64,000 nt of DNA from Acetobacter malorum. GTDB taxonomy: Bacteria; Pseudomonadota; Alphaproteobacteria; Acetobacterales; Acetobacteraceae. The DNA is taken from assembly GCF_002153605.1 (NCBI RefSeq), contig NZ_JOPG01000005.1, forward strand, positions 248,001 through 312,000, written 5' to 3'. A program made the position numbers and the translations under genes. Position 1 is the first letter of the stretch. Each line of letters opens with the position of its first letter. Below the pieces are notes generated by a model that saw only the letters and a program-made list of their open reading frames with translations, ran no database searches and was not told the origin of the DNA. This document shows, piece by piece, positions 1 to 10,290 of this stretch.

Positions 1-1145
1 GCGGAGCCCCATGTGCTGACAAGCGTGCCCACCACGGGGCGCGTCCCGCCGCCTGCTGGCGGGTGGTCGGACAGGCCCGGACCTGCGGCAGACGCCATGG
101 CCGCCATTTTGCGCCGGGCGGCGTCGGCCCGTTCCTGCGCGCGGCGTCTGGCAGCTTCATCCCGTGCGGCCTGATGAGCTTTTTCGGCGGCGGCAATTTC
201 TTTTTGCAGTGCGGATTCTGCATCAGCTTGCAGCGCATCCAGCCGGGAGACGGCATCCTGGAGACTGGATGCGCGTTGCGTGGCATTTTGCAGGCGCACG
301 GCGGCGGCCCGGGCGGCGGCATTGGCCTGCTGCTGGGCTGCACGCGCTTTTAAGGCCTGCTGCCGGACCTGATCACGCTGGCGGCTCTGGGTTTCCTGCA
401 ACTGGCCGAGTGTGGCGAGTTTAGCGGTGAGGTCTGCATCCAGCGCCGTCAGCTTTTCCTGCCGGGCGCGCATGTCCTCCGCCTGATGTTCCAGCCCGCG
501 AGACAGCCCCCGCAGCACCAGAAAGCCGGTAACAGCCTCCCCCTGCGGCACAGGGGCAGCCAGCAATGTGTCGGAAGGATAAAGGGACAAGCGTTCGGCC
601 AGCGGCAGAACCGGGGCAAGGGCTTTGGCATCCGCCGTCAGCGCGTCACGCAGGCTGGCCTGTTCCTTACGGAGATCGGCAATGCGGGAATCGAGGTCCG
701 AGACCTGCTGTTCCGTGGTCTGAAGCTGCGCTGTGGCCGAGACGGTGGCGGCAGACAGCGCCGATGCCTTGGCGGCACTCTGCACAGCGACGGCCTGAGC
801 AGCCTCATTTTTAGCGCGCGAGGCGGTGACGGCGGCGGCCTGTGCAGCTTTCTGCTTATCCATGGCGGCCCGTTGCGCCTGCGTGGCGGCAAGGGCTGCC
901 TGCGCCTGCCGGACGGAGCGCTCTGCTTCGGCCTCTGCGCGGGTAGAGGCCGAGCCGGCTGAGGATGACGCGGACCGTTTGGCTGAAGTGGACGTGTGTG
1001 CACCGCTTGTGTGCGTGGACGAGCGACGGCTCGTGCTTTTTGACGCACTATGCGTCGTGTGTGTTGTGTTTTTCTTAGCGGTGGCGGCCTGTGCTGGCGG
1101 GATACAGGTGAGACAGGCGAAGATCCCGATAGGCAGGATGCTCAA
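1..1145 (-). CDS. Murein hydrolase activator EnvC family protein (partial, C-terminus outside window)
   Basis: This is an open leftward frame of about 381 codons that runs off the window edge. It begins with a signal-peptide-like stretch (LSILPIGIFACLTCIPPAQA), then a Ser/Thr-rich segment, then a long Ala/Gln/Arg-rich coiled coil, and ends at the edge in GTRPVVGTLVSTWGS, which resembles the entry to a LytM/M23 domain. EnvC-type proteins sit in the periplasm and activate amidases that split septal peptidoglycan. No ATG fits the signal peptide. I chose TTG at 1145 because GGGAGG lies about 6 nt upstream. It is 87 nt downstream of gpmI, and gpmI-envC is a common alphaproteobacterial order. The lytic domain cannot be seen, so enzyme versus degenerate activator is undecided. 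Confidence 0.75.
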   Translation of the reverse strand, partial: MSILPIGIFACLTCIPPAQAATAKKNTTHTTHSASKSTSRRSSTHTSGAHTSTSAKRSASSSAGSASTRAEAEAERSVRQAQAALAATQAQRAAMDKQKAAQAAAVTASRAKNEAAQAVAVQSAAKASALSAATVSATAQLQTTEQQVSDLDSRIADLRKEQASLRDALTADAKALAPVLPLAERLSLYPSDTLLAAPVPQGEAVTGFLVLRGLSRGLEHQAEDMRARQEKLTALDADLTAKLATLGQLQETQSRQRDQVRQQALKARAAQQQANAAARAAAVRLQNATQRASSLQDAVSRLDALQADAESALQKEIAAAEKAHQAARDEAARRRAQERADAARRKMAAMASAAGPGLSDHPPAGGGTRPVVGTLVSTWGS

Positions 1146-1232
1146 ACCCCGCCTCCCATAGCCTCGACCTCCCTGCCCATAATGAGCGGGCAGAGAAGGG
1201 GGAAACGGTGCGGGAGGCGGGGCGAAAAGCAT

Positions 1233-2771
1233 TCAGTCCGTTAGCAGGGAAGTCCCTGTCATGTCATCAGGTTTGGGTAAACCCATCATGTCCAGCAGGG
1301 TGGGGGCAAGGTCGGCCAGACGACCGTCCTTCAGCTTTTTGTTGCCAACCCCAAAGGCCACCAGCGGGACCACGTTCAGGGTGTGGGCTGTGTGTGGCAC
1401 GCCCGTTTCCGGGTCCTTCATGGTCTCACAGTTGCCGTGGTCGGCGGTGACCAACAGGGCGCCATTCTGTTTTTCAAGGGCGTCGATAATGCGGCCCGTG
1501 CCTGCGTCTACCGTTTCAACCGCCTTGATGGCTGCTTTCAGCACGCCTGTATGGCCGACCATATCCGGATTGGCGAAGTTCAGGACGATCAGGTCGTACT
1601 GCCCGCTCTCAATCGCGGCGACGGCTTTGTCCGTCAGTTCCGGCGCGGACATTTCCGGCTGAAGATCATAGGTAGCGACCTTGGGGGACGACACCATGAT
1701 GCGGTCCTCCCCTTCAAACAGTTTTTCGCGTCCGCCATTCAGGAAGTACGTAACGTGCGGATATTTTTCCGTCTCGGCCATGCGCAGCTGGGTGCGCCCG
1801 GCGCGGGAGACGACTTCCCCCAGAATGTTTTCCAGCGAGTCCGGCGGGAACAGCACTGTCAGGCGCTCGGCCAGCGTGTCGCTATAGTGCGTCATGCCCA
1901 GAACGGAGGCGAAGTGCACCACCTTATGGCGGGCAAAGCCGTCAAAACCCGGTTCCAGCATGGCGTCCAGAAGCTGGCGGATGCGATCTGCCCGGAAGTT
2001 GAAGGAGAGCAGGCCGTCTCCATCCTTCATGCCGGTATAACCTTCCAGCACGGTTGGCTCGATAAATTCGTCTGAGATGTCGGCCTGATAGGCTTTGGTG
2101 ATGACATCCTGCGCCGTGGCGGCTTTCGGGCCTTCCGCGCTGACCATCACGTTGTAGGCTTTTTCCACCCGGTCCCAGCGTTTATCGCGGTCCATGGCGT
2201 AATAGCGGCCAGACACGGTGGCGATCTTCACGCTGTCGGGCAGTGCGGCGCGCAGGGTTTCCAGATAGCCCTGAGCGGAGCGGGGCGGGGTGTCTCGCCC
2301 ATCGGTGAACACATGGAACGCGACCGGCACGCCTGCTTCCGCCACCATGCGAGCAAGGGCTGCGGCGTGGTCCTGATGCGCATGCACACCACCGGGTGAG
2401 ACAAGGCCGAGCAGATGGCAGGTGCCGCCGGTTTTCTTTAGGGTGTCGATAAAGCTGGTCATGGCGGTGCTGCGGGCCACGCTGCCATCCTGAATGGCGG
2501 TGGTGATACGCGGCAGCTCCTGCATGACGACGCGGCCTGCGCCGATATTCAGATGCCCGACTTCGGAATTGCCCATCTGGCCATTGGGAAGGCCAACATC
2601 TTCCCCGCTCGTGCGCAGAAAGCTACGGGGACCATTTTTCCAAAGCGCATCAAAAACCGGGGTGTGGGCCTGCCGGACTGCGTTATCTGACGAGTCTTCT
2701 CTCCAGCCGAAGCCATCAAGAATAACCAGCATAACAGGGCGTTTCGTCTGGGAAGGTGCGGAAGCACTCAT
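1233..2771 (-). CDS. gpmI: 2,3-bisphosphoglycerate-independent phosphoglycerate mutase
   Basis: The 512-residue product interconverts 3- and 2-phosphoglycerate in glycolysis and gluconeogenesis, using a phosphoserine intermediate and two metal ions. The alkaline-phosphatase-like metal site starts at VILDGFGW (Asp19). The catalytic serine is Ser69 in GNSEVGHLNIGAGR. The substrate loop VFTDGRDTPPRS and the late metal motif ADHGNCE are present. Length is normal for the family (about 510). The start is the ATG at 2771. The gene lies between threonine ammonia-lyase upstream (gap 88 nt, containing an inverted repeat) and the EnvC-like gene downstream. The identification is firm. Confidence 0.97.
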   Translation of the reverse strand: MSASAPSQTKRPVMLVILDGFGWREDSSDNAVRQAHTPVFDALWKNGPRSFLRTSGEDVGLPNGQMGNSEVGHLNIGAGRVVMQELPRITTAIQDGSVARSTAMTSFIDTLKKTGGTCHLLGLVSPGGVHAHQDHAAALARMVAEAGVPVAFHVFTDGRDTPPRSAQGYLETLRAALPDSVKIATVSGRYYAMDRDKRWDRVEKAYNVMVSAEGPKAATAQDVITKAYQADISDEFIEPTVLEGYTGMKDGDGLLSFNFRADRIRQLLDAMLEPGFDGFARHKVVHFASVLGMTHYSDTLAERLTVLFPPDSLENILGEVVSRAGRTQLRMAETEKYPHVTYFLNGGREKLFEGEDRIMVSSPKVATYDLQPEMSAPELTDKAVAAIESGQYDLIVLNFANPDMVGHTGVLKAAIKAVETVDAGTGRIIDALEKQNGALLVTADHGNCETMKDPETGVPHTAHTLNVVPLVAFGVGNKKLKDGRLADLAPTLLDMMGLPKPDDMTGTSLLTD

Positions 2772-2772
2772 A

Positions 2773-2852
2773 GAACCATGCCTTCTTATTGTTTTATGGC
2801 GTGACTATGCCACTAAAACAGCCGGACACAAAGAGCCGGGCAGGCATGGTTC
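2773..2852. repeat. 11-bp inverted repeat flanking the gpmI-ilvA intergenic region
   Basis: GAACCATGCCT at 2773-2783 is repeated in inverted orientation as AGGCATGGTTC at 2842-2852. The arms flank almost the whole 88-nt gap between the leftward threonine ammonia-lyase and gpmI genes. A smaller CCGG/CCGG stem lies inside. There is no T-tract as expected for a simple terminator. It could be an RNA structure over the gpmI start or a protein site. Confidence 0.45.
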
Positions 2853-2859
2853 CTAAGTG

Positions 2860-4056
2860 TTAAGCGCGGCGAACGATGTAGTGTTCGCCCAGTGCTTTGG
2901 TAATCAGGGCCGCGTGTTCCGGGTCCCGTGCTTCAATCATCACTTCAAGTTCAGCAGCCTGCACGGAGGGGGCTGCAAACAGGCGCTGATGAGAGACTTC
3001 AATGATATTGCCGCCTGCTTCCCCAATGCTTCTGGAAATATCAGCCAGCACGCCGGGGCGGTCGGGAATTTCCATAATCAGGCGCAGGATGCGGCCATCA
3101 CGCAGCATGGCGCGCAGCAGGGTGTTGGCCAGAATGCGGCTGTCGATATTCCCGCCGGAGACGGGCAGGGCGACTTTCTTGTCCCGGAACAGTTCCGGGT
3201 AGGTCATGACGGCAGCAAGGCCAGCTGCGCCAGCCCCTTCACTCACCTGCTTGGCGCCTTCAGCCAGCAGGGTAATGGCGGTTTCCACCGCGCATTCCGG
3301 CACGACCAGCACGCGGGACACCAGCTTGCGGATAATTTCATCCGGGCGCTGGCCGATCTGCATGACGGCAATGCCCTCGGCAATGGTGGAGCCGCCCGAA
3401 GGATGGGTGGCCGGGCCGGGGAAGGCGGAGAGCGAGTTGTAGCTTTCCACCTGTACGCCAATCAGCTCCACATCCGGGCGCATGGCTTTGGCTGCAACGG
3501 AGCAACCGCCCAGCAGTCCGCCGCCGCCAATGGGGGCAACCAGCATGTCCAGCGGACCAGCATCCTCAAACAGTTCCAGCGCACAGGTGCCCTGACCAGC
3601 CATGATAGCGGGATCATCATACGGATGGATGAAGGTGCGGCCTTCACGCGCCTGAAGGTCCTGTGCAAACAGCAGGGCTTCTGCAAAGCTTTCGCCTTCC
3701 AGAATAACCCGTGCGCCCCAGTTGCGGGTACGCACCACTTTGGCGGCCGGCGTGAATTTGGGCATGACGATCACGGCATCAATGCCCAGCAGGCTGGCAT
3801 GGCGGGCAACGCCCTGCGCATGGTTGCCAGCCGAGACGGCAATTACGCCGCGCTTGCGCTCATCCTCGGACAGCAGTGCGAGTTTGTTGGCCGCTCCGCG
3901 CTCCTTGAACGAGCCGACAGCCTGAAGATTTTCCAGCTTCAGGGTAATCTCAGCGCCGGTCGCTTTCGAGAGAGACTGAGAGGAAATCGTGGGGGTGCGG
4001 AGTACACTCCCGTTGATCCGCGCCGCTGCGGCGGTGATATCCTCAAACTTCAGCAT
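2860..4056 (-). CDS. ilvA: Threonine ammonia-lyase (threonine dehydratase) with C-terminal ACT domain
   Basis: The 398-residue PLP enzyme deaminates L-threonine to 2-oxobutanoate, the first step towards isoleucine. The PLP lysine is Lys51 in VGSFKERGA, the phosphate-binding glycine loop is APIGGGGLLGG, and an asparagine-containing VSAGNHAQG motif is present. The last ~75 residues (LIMEIPDRPGVLADISRSIG onward) form one ACT-type domain. The architecture resembles the ~400-residue class with a short ACT domain more than the longer E. coli IlvA, so a catabolic (TdcB-like) role or serine dehydration is possible. The stop of the upstream gene greA lies 1 nt before this start, so the two are probably co-transcribed. 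Confidence 0.9.
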   Translation of the reverse strand: MLKFEDITAAAARINGSVLRTPTISSQSLSKATGAEITLKLENLQAVGSFKERGAANKLALLSEDERKRGVIAVSAGNHAQGVARHASLLGIDAVIVMPKFTPAAKVVRTRNWGARVILEGESFAEALLFAQDLQAREGRTFIHPYDDPAIMAGQGTCALELFEDAGPLDMLVAPIGGGGLLGGCSVAAKAMRPDVELIGVQVESYNSLSAFPGPATHPSGGSTIAEGIAVMQIGQRPDEIIRKLVSRVLVVPECAVETAITLLAEGAKQVSEGAGAAGLAAVMTYPELFRDKKVALPVSGGNIDSRILANTLLRAMLRDGRILRLIMEIPDRPGVLADISRSIGEAGGNIIEVSHQRLFAAPSVQAAELEVMIEARDPEHAALITKALGEHYIVRRA

Positions 4057-4057
4057 C

Positions 4058-4531
4058 TCAGATGAATTTCACAGACAGGATCTCATACGTCCGGTCACCA
4101 CCTGGCGCGGGGACTGAAACGGTATCGCCTTCATGCTTGCCAATCAGGGATTTGGCGAGCGGGGAGGAGATGGACAGCAGGTTCAGCTTGATGTCCGCTT
4201 CATGCACACCAACAATCTGGTAGGTAGCTTCCTTGTCGGTATCTTCATCAACCACGGTGACGGTTGCACCGAACTTGACCTGATCACCAGACAGGGTTGT
4301 GGGGTCAATCACCTCAGCCGTGGAGATGATGCTCTCCAGCTCAAGAACGCGACCTTCGGTAAAGGACTGCCGTTCACGCGCAGCGTGGTATTCCGCGTTT
4401 TCCGAAAGATCGCCGTGGCTGCGGGCTTCCGCAATGGCGCGGATGATGGCCGGACGCTCTACAGATTTCAGATTACGCAGTTCGTCTTCGAGCCGCCGTA
4501 AACCTTTTTCCGTCATCGGAGTTTTCTGCAA
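4058..4531 (-). CDS. greA: Transcription elongation factor GreA
   Basis: The 157-residue product matches GreA in length and order: an N-terminal coiled coil and a C-terminal FKBP-like domain. The acidic tip motif GDLSENAEYHAARE, which enters the RNA polymerase secondary channel and stimulates transcript cleavage, is intact. The C-terminal half carries the usual VKFGATVTV and SPLAKSLIGKHEGDTV segments. It precedes threonine ammonia-lyase by 1 nt. In many alphaproteobacteria greA lies next to carB, as it does here, with a hairpin terminator of carB between them. Identification is firm. Confidence 0.96.
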   Translation of the reverse strand: MQKTPMTEKGLRRLEDELRNLKSVERPAIIRAIAEARSHGDLSENAEYHAARERQSFTEGRVLELESIISTAEVIDPTTLSGDQVKFGATVTVVDEDTDKEATYQIVGVHEADIKLNLLSISSPLAKSLIGKHEGDTVSVPAPGGDRTYEILSVKFI

Positions 4532-4583
4532 GACATGTCCCCAGAATAAATCTGCCGGACGATCAGGCCGGCATGGAAGTTAT

Positions 4584-4634
4584 AAAAAAACACGGGTACA
4601 GGCGGCCATGCCCTCAGGCAGGCCGCTTGCCCCG
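4584..4634 (-). terminator. Probable rho-independent terminator of carAB
   Basis: Read leftward after the carB stop, the RNA can fold a long hairpin: CGGG/CCCG closes the base (4593-4596 with 4631-4634) and GCGGCC/GGCCGC forms the inner stem (4602-4607 with 4621-4626). It is followed by TGTTTTTTT. A second GC hairpin with a TTCG loop lies just before it. Confidence 0.65.
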
Positions 4635-4673
4635 CGGAACGTGGAAGGCAGGCCCGAAGGCCCGCCCTCCTGT

Positions 4674-7928
<3,255 letters not shown>

Positions 7929-7934
7929 GATGCG

Positions 7935-9344
7935 TTAGTCCTTGCTGCCGTGCGCATCAATCAGCGCGACAAACCGTTCAAAAAGATAGAAGCTGTCAGA
8001 CGGGCCGGGGCTGGCTTCCGGGTGATACTGCACGGAAAATGCCGGGAAGCGGTCAGACGCCAGACCTTCGTTCGAGCCATCAAACAGGCTGACATGCGTC
8101 ACATGGGCGTCGTCCGGGAGGCTGTCCGCATCCACCGCAAAACCGTGGTTCTGGCTGGTGATTTCCACGCGGCCTGTGTCCAGATCCTTCACCGGCTGGT
8201 TCGCGCCACGGTGGCCACGGGCCAGCTTGTAGGTCTTGCCGCCCAGAGCGCGGGCCAGAAGCTGATGCCCAAGGCAGATGCCAAACAGCGGCAGGCCGGC
8301 ATTCAGCACGCCCTGAATGGCAGGCACGGCATACTCAGCCGTTGCGGCCGGGTCACCGGGGCCGTTGGAGAGGAAAACGCCGGCGGGCTTGAGCGCCAGA
8401 ATTTCTTCTGCCGTGGTCGTAGCGGGCACAACAGTTACGTCACAGCCCGCAGCAACCAGACAGCGCAGGATGTTGCGTTTCGCGCCGTAATCCACTGCCA
8501 CAACCTTGCGGCGGTTTTCCGGGGCGGGGCGGGTGCCTTTCGGCCATTCCCACACGCTCTCACTCCAGGTGTAAGGCGCTTTGCAGGTCACGGTCTTCGC
8601 CAGATCCATGCCTTCCAGCCCCGGCCATGCGCGGGTGGCCTCCTGCAGGGCGGCCAGATCAAACTGCCCGTTTTCCGGGAAATACAGAGCAGCGGTCTGC
8701 GCGCCGTGGTCACGGATCTTCAGGGTGAGGGAGCGGGTATCAATCCCGGCAATGCCCGGAACGCCCTGCGCCTTCAGCCATGCGTCCAGACTTTCCGTAG
8801 CGCGCCAGTTAGCCGGTTCCGTCAGGTCTTCCTTGGTTACAAGGCCAAGGGCAGCAATGCGTGAGGCTTCATCATCTTCCGGGGTAGTGCCCACGTTCCC
8901 GATATGCGGGAAGGTGAAGGTGATGATCTGGCCCGCGAAGGACGGGTCCGTCAGCGTTTCCTGATAGCCGGACATGCCGGTGGAAAAACAGATTTCACCA
9001 AGCGCAGGCTTCTGTGTAAAGGCGCCAAAGCCTTTCCCCCACAGAATGGTTCCGTCTGCAAGAACAAGGGCGGCTGTTGCGCCGTCCGGGCGGGCATCGG
9101 GCATGGATATTCCTGTTGTGCTGCCTCCCGACACCGGGGAGGATTGGTCTGGGGATGTGGGGCTTGCGGGGTCCAGATCTGTCAGCGAAAGACCTGTAGC
9201 CCGTGCTATGACGGGCCAGTGGCGGGATGGAATGGCCTGAGCCTGCCGCCATTTGCGGATAGCTTCTGTGCCAACGCCGGTCAGGCGTGCTGTTGCGTCC
9301 GGCCCGCCAAGTCGGGCAATGATGGTATCGATTGAAATGGGCAT
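7935..9344 (-). CDS. carA: Carbamoyl-phosphate synthase small subunit with N-terminal helix-turn-helix-like extension
   Basis: The class I glutamine amidotransferase subunit has its Cys-containing elbow GICLGHQLLARALGG and late His/Glu motif QYHPEASPGP. A canonical CarA begins around MPDARPDGATAALVLADG, whose ATG at 9104 has AGGA about 7 nt upstream. The frame stays open further upstream and encodes MPISIDTIIARLGGPDATAR, then a segment ending in KWRQAQAIPSRHWPVIARAT. That looks like a Cro/YdaS-type DNA-binding helix-turn-helix, joined to CarA by a Pro/Ser linker. I chose ATG 9344 (469 residues) because the extension reads as a real domain. I recall such extensions on CarA of some acetic acid bacteria but have not checked. 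The inverted repeat at 9405-9469 lies just upstream. Confidence 0.93.
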   Translation of the reverse strand: MPISIDTIIARLGGPDATARLTGVGTEAIRKWRQAQAIPSRHWPVIARATGLSLTDLDPASPTSPDQSSPVSGGSTTGISMPDARPDGATAALVLADGTILWGKGFGAFTQKPALGEICFSTGMSGYQETLTDPSFAGQIITFTFPHIGNVGTTPEDDEASRIAALGLVTKEDLTEPANWRATESLDAWLKAQGVPGIAGIDTRSLTLKIRDHGAQTAALYFPENGQFDLAALQEATRAWPGLEGMDLAKTVTCKAPYTWSESVWEWPKGTRPAPENRRKVVAVDYGAKRNILRCLVAAGCDVTVVPATTTAEEILALKPAGVFLSNGPGDPAATAEYAVPAIQGVLNAGLPLFGICLGHQLLARALGGKTYKLARGHRGANQPVKDLDTGRVEITSQNHGFAVDADSLPDDAHVTHVSLFDGSNEGLASDRFPAFSVQYHPEASPGPSDSFYLFERFVALIDAHGSKD

Positions 9345-9404
9345 AAGGTAAGACTGTGCCTCCCGTTCTGCATGGTTTAGCAGTCTGCGGAGTGGGTGGG
9401 AAGA

Positions 9405-9469
9405 AATTTCCCACCAGCTTATGCTGGTTTTGAGGTGGGGTGGGAAATTTCTTCCCACCTGATGATTTT
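9405..9469. repeat. Perfect 21-bp inverted repeat in the carA / yqeY divergent region
   Basis: Arms 9405-9425 and 9449-9469 are exact reverse complements over 21 bp, separated by 23 nt. Each arm is itself nearly palindromic (GGTGGGAA ... TTTCCCACC). The loop contains a small CCAGC-TTAT-GCTGG hairpin. The element is about 60 nt upstream of carA and about 57 nt upstream of the yqeY gene. It could be an operator, possibly for the helix-turn-helix on CarA, or an RNA structure. Confidence 0.7.
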
Positions 9470-9525
9470 ATGCCACGCCTGCGTGCTGTGGCCTCTGATG
9501 TACATGATATGGAGTATGAGTGGTT

Positions 9526-9981
9526 ATGTCCCTGCGTGAACGCCTGATGGCTGATCTCAAGACGGCAATGAAAGCCGGAGAAAGTGCGCGTGTGGGCACG
9601 ATCCGCATGATTACGGCCAAACTCAAGGATGTTGAGATTGCGGGCCGCGCCAAGGGTGGCGAAGGGCTGAGCGAGGATGAAGGCCTGTCCGCGCTGCGCG
9701 GTATGGTCAAGACCCGTACCGAATCGGCCACCATGTATCGGGATGCTGGGCGCCCGGAACTGGCCGAGAAGGAAGAGGCGGAAATCGCCGTGATCCGTGG
9801 CTACCTGCCGCCGGAAATGGACGATGCCGCGCTGGAAGCTGCCGTGAAGGAAGCTATTGCCGGGACGGGAGCCGAAACCATGAAAGACATGGGCAAGGTC
9901 ATGGGCGCGCTGAAAGCTAAATTCGGTGCAGGCCTCGATATGGGGCGTGCCAATGCGGTGGTGAAAGCCAGCCTGAGCTGA
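9526..9981 (+). CDS. GatB/YqeY domain-containing protein
   Basis: The 151-residue product is a YqeY family protein, similar to the tail domain of the GatB amidotransferase subunit. It starts MSLRERLMADLKTAMKAGES and has the family signatures IRMITAKLKDVE, EKEEAEIAVIRGYLPPEM and MGKVMGALKAKF. In many bacteria this gene precedes dnaG and rpoD, as here. Its exact role is not established; a link to tRNA-dependent amidation has been suggested for the family. A GTG at 9520 with GGAG 5 nt upstream is an alternative start two codons earlier. Confidence 0.9.
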   Translation: MSLRERLMADLKTAMKAGESARVGTIRMITAKLKDVEIAGRAKGGEGLSEDEGLSALRGMVKTRTESATMYRDAGRPELAEKEEAEIAVIRGYLPPEMDDAALEAAVKEAIAGTGAETMKDMGKVMGALKAKFGAGLDMGRANAVVKASLS

Positions 9982-10290
9982 GGCTCTCTATGCGGACTGC
10001 TGTTCCGTGTGGCGGCGGTCCGCGTTGAGACTATCGCTGGTGGAGTTTGGCTCTGTCAGCGCCCCGGGTATGCTGGAGGAAGCTTCGCCAGCGTCTCCGG
10101 CAGGGCGCAAAGCGTCATCCTAAAAAATATTTAGGCAGGCAGTGCGGGGTGCTTTCGTTTCGAAGTCCTCCCATACAGTCAGTAAAAATCCTGACAGCTA
10201 CCGGTGACTCTTCTGGTGTGGGCGCTCTCGCTCTCAAAACCATGTCGGCGATATGGTGTGTTCTTGATCCGCAAATGATATCACGCGCCT
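9982..10290. other. Noncoding interval between yqeY and dnaG
   Basis: I see no convincing gene in these 309 bases. A rightward open frame beginning at 10047 overlaps the dnaG start and has no ribosome binding site or recognisable protein. A GCGGACT/GGTCCGC hairpin near 9990-10022 lacks a T-tract. An AT-rich patch (AAAAAATATTTAGG) lies around 10120. The dnaG promoter is presumably here, but no clear -35/-10 pair is visible. Confidence 0.4.

Noticed and set aside
2857-4065. A 402-codon rightward frame covering the threonine ammonia-lyase gene.
   Set aside because: Shadow of the real leftward gene; composition is of the antisense type and there is no ribosome binding site.
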